This document shows, in pieces, positions 18,464-26,901 of a stretch of 64,000 nt of DNA. The translations under genes and the position numbers were made by a program. The notes beneath the pieces are model-generated. The model saw only the letters and a program-made list of their open reading frames with translations. It was not told the DNA's origin and did not search any database. The stretch covers positions 1 through 64,000 of the forward strand of contig JH599922.1 of assembly GCA_000245075.1 (NCBI GenBank), read 5' to 3'. Positions within the stretch are counted from its first letter, which is position 1, and the number at the start of each line of letters is the position of its first letter. This stretch comes from Acetobacteraceae bacterium AT-5844. Lineage in GTDB: Bacteria; Pseudomonadota; Alphaproteobacteria; Acetobacterales; Acetobacteraceae.

Positions 18464-19447
18464 CTACTCCACCCGGCCGATCCGCTGGACCGCACGCGTC
18501 AGCCGCGCGGTGTCCTCACGCACGAAGTTCCGGAAAGCCTCGCCATCCTGATAGGCGAGCGGGCTGCCGGCGGCTTCCAGCGCACGTTGCAGGGCCGTGT
18601 CCTCGGCGCACACGCGCTGGAGCGCCTGCCGCCAGCGTTCCTGTATCGGGGCGGGTGTGGCCACGGGAAGAAAGACGCCTGACCAGATGTAGAATTCGAC
18701 GTCCGGGTAGCCCAGCTCCATGAAGGTGGGCACGTCCTCAAAGCCGGGGATGCGCTGGCGCCCCCAGCAGGCGAGGGCACGCAGGCGCCCCTCCTTCACA
18801 TGCGGCAGGGCGGGGCCCGGGCCGGAGGCGAGAGCATTGACCGTACCGGAGAGCAGCGCCGTCAGCGCCGGGCCGCCGCCCTGGAATGGCACGTGCAGCA
18901 GATCAATGGAGGCGGCGCCGGTCAGCATTGCCATGGCCACGTGCAGGGTGGAGTAATTCCCCGCGGAGCCATAGCTGATGGTGCCCGGCTGCTGCTTCGC
19001 CGCCGCCACGAAATCCGCGAGGCTGCGCCAGGGCGCGCTGGCGGGCACCACGAGCACCGTGGGGTCGGCGGTGATGCGCGCGATGGGTGCAAGCTGGTCC
19101 ATATCGTAGGCCGGGGTACGGCCCATGATGCGCTCGCTCTCCGGCAGGACACCGAGGGAGGAGAGCGCCATCAGCGCGGTATAGCCATCGGGCGCCGCAC
19201 GGGCGACGCTCGCGCTGCCGAGGATGCCGCCGGCGCCGGGGCGATTGACCACCGGGACCGCCTGGCCGAATACCCGTTCCAGCGCGGCGGCTGTGGGCCG
19301 GGCGGCGACATCGGCCTGCCCGCCGGGCGGAAAGGCCACGACCATTTGGACCGCGCGGCTCGGCCAGTTCTCCTGTGCCCGCGCGGCGAAGGGAATCAGG
19401 GCCGCGGCGCCCGACGCCGCGACCAGTTTTCGACGAGACAGCACCAC
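18464..19447 (-). CDS. Bug/TctC-family tripartite tricarboxylate receptor protein
   Basis: Periplasmic solute receptor, 327 residues. An RR-containing signal (LSRRKLVAASGAAALIPFAARAQ) precedes the family opening WPSRAVQMVVAFPPGGQADV and the ligand-loop segment VVNRPGAGGILG. No TctA or TctB partner lies next to it, so it is an orphan receptor that would need to borrow a membrane unit or act as a sensor. It is followed upstream by an FAH-family gene in the same direction, so a carboxylate substrate is likely. Confidence 0.92.
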   Translation of the reverse strand: MVLSRRKLVAASGAAALIPFAARAQENWPSRAVQMVVAFPPGGQADVAARPTAAALERVFGQAVPVVNRPGAGGILGSASVARAAPDGYTALMALSSLGVLPESERIMGRTPAYDMDQLAPIARITADPTVLVVPASAPWRSLADFVAAAKQQPGTISYGSAGNYSTLHVAMAMLTGAASIDLLHVPFQGGGPALTALLSGTVNALASGPGPALPHVKEGRLRALACWGRQRIPGFEDVPTFMELGYPDVEFYIWSGVFLPVATPAPIQERWRQALQRVCAEDTALQRALEAAGSPLAYQDGEAFRNFVREDTARLTRAVQRIGRVE

Positions 19448-19566
19448 ACATCCTCCTGCGGGCGGTATGGCCGCCCGGCTTTCCTGAACCTTGCTGGTCC
19501 GGGGCGCGATCTGACGCCGTGCCTCCGTTCCGCTCCCTCCATGGCCCGCCCAAAGTGGGATGCGGG

Positions 19567-20460
19567 TCAGCCCGCCATGCGGCGAAGCCTGTTGCGGATG
19601 CGCCCGATGCCTTCAATGGCGCATTCCACCACGTCGCCATCGCGCAGGAAGCGCGGCGGCTTGAAGCCGATGCCAACGCCTTCCGGCGTGCCGGTCGCGA
19701 TCACGTCGCCCGACAGCAGGGCCATGCTGCGCGAAATGGTCTCGATCAGCTCGGGCACATCGAAAATCAGATCGGCCGTGGAGGCATCCTGCCGAGGCTC
19801 GTCATTGACACGGCAGGTGATGCGCAGCGGCCGGTCGCCCAACTCGTCCGCGGTGACGATCCAGGGCCCCATGGGGCAAAAGCCATCGATGCCTTTGCCC
19901 AGCAGCCACTGCTTGTGCGTGCCCTGAAGGTCGCGCGCCGTGACGTCGTTGACCACAGTATAGCCGAAGACATGAGACAGCGCCTGTGCGCGCGGGATGT
20001 TGCGCCCGCCACGGCCGATGACCACCGCGAGCTCCGCCTCGTAATCCACGCCCTGGTCCAGGCCAGGCCATAGCGGGATGTCATCCCACGGGCCCGAAAT
20101 CGAGGTGAAGGGTTTGCTGAAGATAATAGGCGCCTTGGGGATGGCGTCCGCCGCGCTCGTAGAAGAGGAATCATAGCCGCTGCCGGCAAACTCGTGCGCA
20201 TGGGCGTGGTAGTTCTTGCCCACGCAGAAGATGTTGCGCGGCGGGTTCGGAAGAGGGGCAAGCAGCATCTCTTCCGAAAGCGGCCTGCCCTTGCCGGTCG
20301 GCCCAGGAATGGTGGCGCCGTTGGAAACCGCCGCGATCAGCCCGGCCATGTCGGCGGGCAGACCCGGCGCCAGCTCGGCCAGCGGCCAGTAATGCCGCCC
20401 TTCCGCATCAACCTGCGCCAGACACGGCGAACCTTCCACGCGGACCATGGCTAAACGCAT
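19567..20460 (-). CDS. fumarylacetoacetate hydrolase-family protein
   Basis: Cytosolic metal-dependent C-C hydrolase, decarboxylase or hydratase, 297 residues. The N-terminal small domain is followed by IFCVGKNYHAHAHEF and the metal-binding DYEAELAVVIGRGG, with its paired glutamates. TGTPEGVGIGFKPPRFLRDGD marks the end of the FAH barrel. Such proteins act on 2-oxo acids from ring cleavage or sugar-acid degradation. It is the first gene of a two-gene set with the Bug receptor and is divergent from a GntR regulator. Confidence 0.9.
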   Translation of the reverse strand: MRLAMVRVEGSPCLAQVDAEGRHYWPLAELAPGLPADMAGLIAAVSNGATIPGPTGKGRPLSEEMLLAPLPNPPRNIFCVGKNYHAHAHEFAGSGYDSSSTSAADAIPKAPIIFSKPFTSISGPWDDIPLWPGLDQGVDYEAELAVVIGRGGRNIPRAQALSHVFGYTVVNDVTARDLQGTHKQWLLGKGIDGFCPMGPWIVTADELGDRPLRITCRVNDEPRQDASTADLIFDVPELIETISRSMALLSGDVIATGTPEGVGIGFKPPRFLRDGDVVECAIEGIGRIRNRLRRMAG

Positions 20461-20496
20461 TTGAAGCTCCCGAACTATACCAATTTTACTTTTAAC

Positions 20497-20521
20497 TGAA
20501 CCAATGCAGCAGTATGGTTCA
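20497..20521. promoter_or_regulatory. inverted-repeat operator for the adjacent GntR regulator
   Basis: TGAACCA (20497-20503) and TGGTTCA (20515-20521) form an exact inverted repeat with an 11-base spacer in the 65-bp gap between the FAH and GntR start codons. It overlaps the more upstream of two possible GntR start codons. Binding by the neighbouring regulator is inferred from position. Confidence 0.5.
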
Positions 20522-20525
20522 CTCC

Positions 20526-21206
20526 ATGGTTGATCCAGTCAAGACCGAAGATGCGACGGCGGCCGCGCGATTACAGGCGGTCCTGGAGCAGGCCCTGCTC
20601 TCCGGACAGTGGGAGGAGGGCGGGAAACTTCCCACCGAACGCGCGCTGAGCCTTGAATACGGCGTCGCCCGGAACACGCTGCGGCGCGCGCTGGACGGGC
20701 TGGAACGGTTAGGCCTGATCGAGCGGCATGTCGGCCGTGGGACCTTTCGCAGCGCCGCCCGGCCGCCGGCTGCCATGGAGGAGGAGGCGTTGAGCCCCGC
20801 CGCCGTGATGGAATGCAGACTGATTCTCGAGCCGGAGCTGATCGCGCTTGCCGTGACGCGTACTACGCCGGCCGATCTGGCGCGAATGGATGAATGTCTG
20901 CGCGGCACCGACGACGCCAGCGGCCTCCTGGAATTCGAGCATTGGGACGCCGCGCTGCATGATGCCTTTGCGCTGGCTACACATAATGCCGCGGTGCTCA
21001 GCATGAGCCGCTCCCTGGCCCGGGTGCGCGAGCGCACCGATTGGGGCCAGCTCAAGGCGCGCGGGGACACACCCCGGCATCGCGGAACACTGCAAGAGCA
21101 GCACCATGCCATGGTTGAGGCCGTGCGGCGGCGGGACAGGGATCGTGCGCGCCAGACCATGCGGGCGCACATCCTGTTCATTCAGAGCTATATGATGGGC
21201 GAGTAG
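20526..21206 (+). CDS. GntR-family regulator, FCD (FadR-like) subfamily
   Basis: One-component regulator, 226 residues. The winged helix (GGKLPTERALSLEYGVARNTLRRALDG in two overlapping parts) has the GntR pattern. The C-terminal half is an all-helical FCD domain, with a WDAALHDAF aspartate/histidine motif and later histidines that bind metal or effector. The second ATG (MVDPVKTED) is preferred because the first, 12 bases earlier, lies inside the candidate operator. Divergence from the FAH-Bug pair makes that pair its likely target. Confidence 0.88.
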   Translation: MVDPVKTEDATAAARLQAVLEQALLSGQWEEGGKLPTERALSLEYGVARNTLRRALDGLERLGLIERHVGRGTFRSAARPPAAMEEEALSPAAVMECRLILEPELIALAVTRTTPADLARMDECLRGTDDASGLLEFEHWDAALHDAFALATHNAAVLSMSRSLARVRERTDWGQLKARGDTPRHRGTLQEQHHAMVEAVRRRDRDRARQTMRAHILFIQSYMMGE

Positions 21207-21303
21207 CGAGTTCCGCCGGAGGCGCCCCGGCGCATCAAGGACCGCACAGGCTCCTGTCTCGGGAATTGGCTGGCGCGGACAGTGGATCCGGGCAGCCAGT
21301 GCC

Positions 21304-22182
21304 TTAAGGTTTCAGCAGCTCTGCGAGCTGTGGCACGAAATCCTGCCCGTGGCCGTTGGAGACGGCTTCGTCAAATGTGCCCCCCACCGCTACGGCGATG
21401 GCGCGATGCACACCGGCAGCCTCGGCCGCCTGGCGATAATAGCTCAGATCCTTGGCTGCATTGCTGATATAGAACGGGACAGACGACGGATCTTTGTCCA
21501 GCAGGAACGGAGAGATACGCTGCAACGCGGTGCCGCCGCCGCCGCCTTGGGCCAGAACGTCTATCAGCGTCGCCATCTCCAGCCCCGCCTTCTGCCCATG
21601 CGCCGCGACCTCGGCCAGCAGTGCGATAAAGCCGAGCGAGACATAGTTGTGCATCAACTTCATCAGATGGCCGGAGCCGACACCACCGATATGAGTGATG
21701 TTCTCGCTGAACGTCTCAAGCAGCGGGCGCAGACGCTCCAGCAGTGCCGCATCGCCGCCGATCAGCAGATTCAGCGTGCCGGCGCGGGCGTGCTGCGGCA
21801 GGCGGGTCATGGCCGCGTCCAGGAACTGCCCACCCGCGGCAGTGATCGCAGCTGCCATGCGCAGACTGGATTCAGGTAGGGCGGTAGAGCAATCGACCAC
21901 CACCGTACCTGGACGAAGATGGGCGATGACACCATCCTCTCCGGTGAGGATCGCCTCTACTTGCGGCGAGCCGGTGACGCACAGCACGATGATATCGGCG
22001 GCCTGCACGACATCGGCGATCCGCGATGCCACCTGAACGCCCATGCCACGCAGATCATCGACGGGCTGGTTTCCGGGATGGTCCAGAATGGTCAGGCCGT
22101 AGCCCGCGTTTGCGATGTTCCATGCGATTCCGTGGCCCATGAGGCCGACACCGATCATACCGATTGCAGGCGTCCTGGTCAT
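21304..22182 (-). CDS. 3-hydroxyisobutyrate dehydrogenase-family NAD(P)-dependent oxidoreductase
   Basis: Beta-hydroxyacid dehydrogenase, 292 residues. GMIGVGLMGHGIAWNI at the N-terminus is the dinucleotide-binding motif. VVDCSTALPESSLRMA matches the substrate motif region, and KLMHNYVSLG carries the catalytic lysine of the family. The typical DAPVSGG motif is altered to LDAAMTRLP. The start follows a GGAGGGGAT ribosome site; an earlier start would add 19 unlike residues. It is divergent from a TAXI-TRAP transporter and may oxidise the imported hydroxyacid. Confidence 0.88.
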   Translation of the reverse strand: MTRTPAIGMIGVGLMGHGIAWNIANAGYGLTILDHPGNQPVDDLRGMGVQVASRIADVVQAADIIVLCVTGSPQVEAILTGEDGVIAHLRPGTVVVDCSTALPESSLRMAAAITAAGGQFLDAAMTRLPQHARAGTLNLLIGGDAALLERLRPLLETFSENITHIGGVGSGHLMKLMHNYVSLGFIALLAEVAAHGQKAGLEMATLIDVLAQGGGGGTALQRISPFLLDKDPSSVPFYISNAAKDLSYYRQAAEAAGVHRAIAVAVGGTFDEAVSNGHGQDFVPQLAELLKP

Positions 22183-22636
22183 ATCCCCTCCAAATCTACG
22201 CTCGCCACCGGACAGGGCAGCGCCGCCACCATAACGCAATCATGCACGGCGGAGTAGCTTCGAACCCTCGTGCCAAAGAGGGAGGATTCTGCATTCCGAC
22301 GGATCTTAGGATGTTTGCGCCGACATCATTGTGCCGAGCAGGCGAGGCGCCCAGTTGCGCACACCTATGGCTGCCGCGATGCCTTCTCCTTGGCCTCGAT
22401 GTGAGACCGGGCACTGTTTAGCTTCGTTCGACGCCACCAGAGCCTCCTTTGCAGGCTCTCCGCGATGAGCCGGCGCCGATTTGTCAAACTAAAGCATATC
22501 AGTATTTGCGCGATGCTCAATTCGGGTGCTCGCCTGCGGCAAAGGGCACGCCTTGAGGGCAGGATTGAATGCTTTCATCACGCTGAAGCCGCGGGCTAAG
22601 CTCGTTGCAGAAAAAGAATTACAGGGAGGATATGTC
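22183..22636. other. 454-bp divergent intergenic region
   Basis: No gene seen. It separates the dehydrogenase and TRAP transporter genes and must hold both promoters. The only clear symmetry is AGAGCCT-CCTTTGC-AGGCTCT (22439-22459). The TRAP receptor gene has a strong AGGGAGGA ribosome site at about 22623-22630. Confidence 0.4.
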
Positions 22637-23611
22637 ATGCAAAGGCTGTCACGTCGTGGCGTCCTGGCCGGGGCGTCCGGCTTCCTGGCCCTGGGCTCGG
22701 TCGCCCATGCCCAAACCAGCCAGATTTCGATCGGCACCGGCACCACGGGCGGAGTGTACTATCCGCTTGGCGGCGGGCTAGCCAACCTGCTTTCGCGCAA
22801 CGTCGCCGGACTGTCCGCGACGGTTGAGGTGACCGGTGGCTCGGTGGCCAACTTGCAGCTGCTCGGCGCCAAGCGGGCTGACTTGGTTTTCTCGCAGGTC
22901 GATGCCGCCGTCGATGCTGTGCGGGGCGAGGACAAGTTCAAGGGGCGCCCAGTCCCCGTGCGCGCCCTCGCTGTGCTTTACACCAACCGCATGCAGGTGG
23001 TCACCACTGCGGCCAGCGGTATCACCAGCCTGGCTGGCCTGCGCGGTAAGCGCGTCTCCACCGGCGCGCCAGGCTCGGCCACGGAGGTCATGGCCTTCAG
23101 GCTGATTGAGGCCGCGGGTCTTGACCGTGACAAGGATTTCCGTGCGCGCGAGCGTCTTTCTCCCGCAGAAAGCACCAATGCCGTAAAGGACGGGAAGCTC
23201 GACGCTTATTTCTTCGTCTCGGGCGTGCCGACGAGTGCCATCACCGATCTGGGGGCTTCTCCCGGCGTCTCGCTCGTGCTGGTGGACCACGCTGAGTATG
23301 TGGACGCGATCAACGCGAAATACGGGCCGGTTTACTTCGCCGAAGAGATCGCGGCCGGAACCTATCCCGGTCAGGACAAGCCCAACAAGCAGATGTCTGT
23401 CGCAAATATCCTGGCGGTGCATGCCGACATGCCGGATGCGCTGGCGGAGACATTGCTGACCAACGCCTGGAACGGGCGCGAAGAGCTGGGCCGTGTGCAT
23501 GCCGAGGGCCGCAACTTCACCCTGGAAGCGCAGAAGACGGCAGCGGCTGGCGTACCCTGGCACCCGGTGGCCGAGCGCTTTTGGCAGACGCAGGGGGCGA
23601 AGCTCGCGTGA
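22637..23611 (+). CDS. TAXI-family TRAP transporter solute-binding protein
   Basis: Periplasmic receptor, 324 residues. A Tat-like signal (MQRLSRRGVLAGASGF, cleavage after SVAHAQ) precedes the TAXI landmark ISIGTGTTGGVYYPLGGGLA. VTGGSVANLQLLG and the RVSTGAPGSATEVMAFRLI segment follow. The ATG with a strong ribosome site is chosen over an ATG 37 codons upstream. Its stop overlaps the GTG of the permease gene. TAXI receptors commonly bind glutamate or C4/C5 dicarboxylates. Confidence 0.93.
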   Translation: MQRLSRRGVLAGASGFLALGSVAHAQTSQISIGTGTTGGVYYPLGGGLANLLSRNVAGLSATVEVTGGSVANLQLLGAKRADLVFSQVDAAVDAVRGEDKFKGRPVPVRALAVLYTNRMQVVTTAASGITSLAGLRGKRVSTGAPGSATEVMAFRLIEAAGLDRDKDFRARERLSPAESTNAVKDGKLDAYFFVSGVPTSAITDLGASPGVSLVLVDHAEYVDAINAKYGPVYFAEEIAAGTYPGQDKPNKQMSVANILAVHADMPDALAETLLTNAWNGREELGRVHAEGRNFTLEAQKTAAAGVPWHPVAERFWQTQGAKLA

Positions 23612-25650
23612 GCGGCCTGCCAACCGCGCGGAATCTGCCACCGGAAGTGGCGCCCGAAGCGCTGGACGACGCTACCGCCGCGCGTGTGGAGCACCTGATC
23701 GAGGAAGAAGAAGGGATCCAGAACCGCTTTACCGGCCTGCTTGGCGTGGTGGGTACGGCGATCGCCTTGGGCATGAGCCTGTTTCACCTCTGGGCCGCCT
23801 GGGACATCGTCCCCACCACCACGCTGCGTTTCGTGCATGTCGGCTTCGCCCTGGCACTCGGCTTCTACCTGTTTCCGGTAGCTCGCCGCTTTCGCAACCG
23901 ACTGATGGCGTGGGACATTGTGCTGATCGCAGCGGGGCTCTACGTCACCTGGTATCTTATCGCGGGTGGCGACGACCTGCTGGATCGCTACGTCTATCCG
24001 GAACCGATGGACATCGTGGTGGGCTGGATGCTGGTGGCGCTGGTGCTGGAGGCAACGCGCCGCACCACGGGCTGGATCATGCCGGCTGTTTCCATCGCTT
24101 TCCTGCTCTATGGCTTCTATGGCAACTGGCTGCCAGCGCCGTGGACACATCGCGGTTATGACGCGGACCGGCTTATCCCACATCTGACCATTACGCTGGA
24201 TGGCATCTTCGGCACGGCGGTGGATGTCTCGGCGACGCTGATCATTCTCTTCACTATCTATGGCGCTATTTTGCAATCGACAGGCGCGGGCAAGTTCTTT
24301 GTCGATTTTTCCTTTGCGCTGACAGGTGGCAAGCCGAGCAGCGCGGGTCGTACAGTGGTTCTCTCCTCCTTTCTGCTGGGCGGGCCTTCTGGCTCGGGCG
24401 TGGCCACCACTGTGACGTTGGGCACAGTGGCCTGGCCGCTGATGAAGCGTGTCGGCTACCGGCCAGATGATGCAGGCGGGTTGCTGGCGGCAGGCGGGCT
24501 CGGTGCCATCATCTCACCGCCGGTACTGGGTGCGGCGGCCTTCCTGATCGCCGAGTACCTGAAGATTGGCTATCTCGACGTGCTGCGGATGGCCGCTGTG
24601 CCAACCGTACTTTACTATGCCTCGCTTCTCTTCATGGTGGAACTCGACCAGCGACGCCTGCGCCCTCCGGAGGGGCTGGATGCGATGGCCGTAACTCCGG
24701 CGCGGGAGCTCGTGCGTCGCTATGGCTTCCACTTTTCCTCACTCATTGCGATCGTTGTCTTTATGGTGCTCGGCTATAGCGCCACCCTCTCGGTGCTCTA
24801 CGCCATGTTGGTCGCGGTCGCGCTCTCCTGGCTCAGGCGGGAGACGGCGATGACGCCACGCCGGCTGGTGGGGGCGCTGAGTGCTGGCGCCGTGCAAGCC
24901 GTTGGCATCGCCGCGACCTGTGCCTGCGCCGGCGTCATCGTCGGCGTCATTACTCTCACCGGGCTCGGCCTGAAATTTTCCGAAATCGCCATCCAGGCTG
25001 CGGGCGGCTCACTGGTGGTCACGGCGCTCTACACCGCGCTGATCGTCTGGGTAGTCGGTCTCGCTGTGCCCGTCACCGCCAGCTACATCATTTCAGCGGT
25101 TGTCGCGGCACCAGCGCTGATGAAACTGGGCGTGCCGGATTACGCCGCCCACATGTTCGTCTTCTACTACGCCGTATTGTCGGAGGTCTCGCCCCCTACC
25201 GCGCTCTCGCCGTTCGCGGCGGCGGCCATCACCGGCGCCGGGCCCTATCGCACGACCTTGCAAGCGTGGAAATATACGCTGCCGGCCTTCGTGCTGCCCT
25301 TTGTCTTTGTCACCGACCCGGAGGGTGTGGGCCTGTTGCTCTCCTTCACGCCACAGATGGGGTGGGGCGACGTGGTCTGGCAGATCGCCTTGGCAGCCAT
25401 GGGGTTGGCGGCGCTGGCGGCTGGCTGTCAAGGCCAGGCATTGCGCCGTCTTTTCGTGCCGGAGCGGCTGGGCTTCATCGCGGCGGGACTGTTGCTTGTC
25501 TTTCCGGCCTTGCTCCATGACGTTGTGCCTGCACCGCATGTGTGGGGCATTGCGCTGGCCATACTGCTGCTGGTTCCGCAGATCGTCGTAATGTGGCGAG
25601 CCCGCCAGGTGCATCAGAGTGGGTCCAGATCCGGCAGGTTCTCCCGATAG
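23608..25650 (+). CDS. fused TRAP transporter permease (4TM/12TM)
   Basis: Inner-membrane permease, 680 residues, joining a DctQ-like small subunit and a DctM-like large subunit, as is usual for TAXI systems. After a soluble start there are some 16 hydrophobic segments. The conserved DctM stretch LLGGPSGSGVATTVTLGTVAWPLM is recognisable in parts, with LLAAGGLGAIISPPVLGAAAF and SEVSPPTALSPFAAAAITG. The GTG start lies inside the receptor stop (GTGA) and replaces a TTG nine codons earlier. Confidence 0.92.
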   Translation: MSGLPTARNLPPEVAPEALDDATAARVEHLIEEEEGIQNRFTGLLGVVGTAIALGMSLFHLWAAWDIVPTTTLRFVHVGFALALGFYLFPVARRFRNRLMAWDIVLIAAGLYVTWYLIAGGDDLLDRYVYPEPMDIVVGWMLVALVLEATRRTTGWIMPAVSIAFLLYGFYGNWLPAPWTHRGYDADRLIPHLTITLDGIFGTAVDVSATLIILFTIYGAILQSTGAGKFFVDFSFALTGGKPSSAGRTVVLSSFLLGGPSGSGVATTVTLGTVAWPLMKRVGYRPDDAGGLLAAGGLGAIISPPVLGAAAFLIAEYLKIGYLDVLRMAAVPTVLYYASLLFMVELDQRRLRPPEGLDAMAVTPARELVRRYGFHFSSLIAIVVFMVLGYSATLSVLYAMLVAVALSWLRRETAMTPRRLVGALSAGAVQAVGIAATCACAGVIVGVITLTGLGLKFSEIAIQAAGGSLVVTALYTALIVWVVGLAVPVTASYIISAVVAAPALMKLGVPDYAAHMFVFYYAVLSEVSPPTALSPFAAAAITGAGPYRTTLQAWKYTLPAFVLPFVFVTDPEGVGLLLSFTPQMGWGDVVWQIALAAMGLAALAAGCQGQALRRLFVPERLGFIAAGLLLVFPALLHDVVPAPHVWGIALAILLLVPQIVVMWRARQVHQSGSRSGRFSR

Positions 25651-25711
25651 CGGCGCATCATGGAAGGGCCCGCGACCTCTCCTGCTGCGGGGTGGGGTGC
25701 CCGCCCGGGGC

Positions 25712-25743
25712 TTGCCGCTGGATCACCGGAGAGTGAGCGGCAA
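25712..25743. terminator. hairpin between convergent TRAP permease and MetE-like genes
   Basis: TTGCCGCT (25712-25719) pairs exactly with AGCGGCAA (25736-25743), and CAC/GTG can extend the pairing inside the loop. It sits in the 205-bp gap where two operons meet tail to tail. No T-run follows. Confidence 0.45.
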
Positions 25744-25855
25744 CCGGGCCACCGCCAGCATGGCGACCGTGTAGGCCTCTTCCTCACACCTCGAGGCCGC
25801 AACCGCGTCAACCTCGAACCAAATCGTAATCGAGCAAATGAGCCGTGCGCTCCGC

Positions 25856-26890
25856 CTAACCTTGGAGCTCGCGTCGGACAAGCGCGGCGCCCTCTGCCAT
25901 CGCCTTCAGCTTTCCGAATGCGCGGGCGCGGGGCAAATACTTCATGCCGCAATCGGGAGCCACCACGAGCCGTTCCGGTGGCACGTATTGCAGCGCTGCG
26001 CGGATCCGCTCGGCCACCACCTCTGGCGTTTCCACCTCTTCCGCTCCCAGGTCGATGACACCGAGCATGATGGTCTTGCCTGGAAGAGATTCCAGAATAC
26101 CAAGATCTAGTTTCGGTTGAGCGGCTTCGATGGAGATCTGCGCCGCCGTACAATCGGCGAGCTGCGGCAGGAAGGAATAGCCGGAGGGTTTGTCCTTCAC
26201 CACGGCCGCATAGCCGAAGCAGAGATGCACGACCGTGTTGCCCTCCAGTCCTTCAAGGGCTCGGTTGAGAACCTTCACGCCGAAACGGGAGGCTGCATCG
26301 GGGCGCGCCTGCATCCATGGCTCATCGAACTGGATGATGTCTACACCGGCTCGCCGAAGATCGTGGGCCTCTTCGTTGAGAGCGGCGGCGTAATCCAGCG
26401 CCATGGCAACCTCATCCTTGTAGAACTCATCGGAGGCTTGCTGGGACAAGGTGAAAGGGCCAGGCAGCGTAATCTTCGTGCGATGGCTGGTGTTCGCGAC
26501 CAGGAACTCTACATCCCGCACCTCTACGGGGCGGTTGCGGCGAATGGGGCCGACTACCCGCGGTACGAGTGTTTCCTTTCCGGCGCGTCCCATGGTGCGA
26601 GCGGGATTGTCGATATCGACACCATCCAGTGCCAGGGCAAAGCGGTTGGAATAACTTTCACGCCGGATCTCGCCATCCGTGATGATATCGATCCCAGCCC
26701 GTTCCATATCCCGAATAGCCAGCAAGGTGGCGTCATCCTGGGCCTGCTCCAGCACGGTCTCAGGGACTCGCCACATCTCTCGCATGCGAACGCGAGGAAC
26801 AAGATTCCTGGCAAGCACATCGCGATCCACCAGCCAGTCCGGCTGCGGGTAGCTGCCAACCACGGTGGTCGGGAGCAGTATATCGGTCAT
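25856..26890 (-). CDS. MetE catalytic-core protein (cobalamin-independent methionine synthase family)
   Basis: 344 residues, corresponding only to the C-terminal barrel of MetE. All zinc ligands are in place: His222 and Cys224 in VVHLCFGY, Glu255 in ISIEAAQ, and Cys314 in APDCGMKYLP. FDEPWMQARPD is the family's DEP motif. The N-terminal half of MetE (about 400 residues) is missing, so it may transfer methyl or another alkyl group to a thiol other than homocysteine; core-only relatives include coenzyme M alkyl transferases. It is the last gene of an operon with a ring-cleavage dioxygenase, which hints at demethylation of a substrate. This role is inference. Confidence 0.85.
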   Translation of the reverse strand: MTDILLPTTVVGSYPQPDWLVDRDVLARNLVPRVRMREMWRVPETVLEQAQDDATLLAIRDMERAGIDIITDGEIRRESYSNRFALALDGVDIDNPARTMGRAGKETLVPRVVGPIRRNRPVEVRDVEFLVANTSHRTKITLPGPFTLSQQASDEFYKDEVAMALDYAAALNEEAHDLRRAGVDIIQFDEPWMQARPDAASRFGVKVLNRALEGLEGNTVVHLCFGYAAVVKDKPSGYSFLPQLADCTAAQISIEAAQPKLDLGILESLPGKTIMLGVIDLGAEEVETPEVVAERIRAALQYVPPERLVVAPDCGMKYLPRARAFGKLKAMAEGAALVRRELQG

Positions 26891-26901
26891 GCGTTCGGCT
26901 C

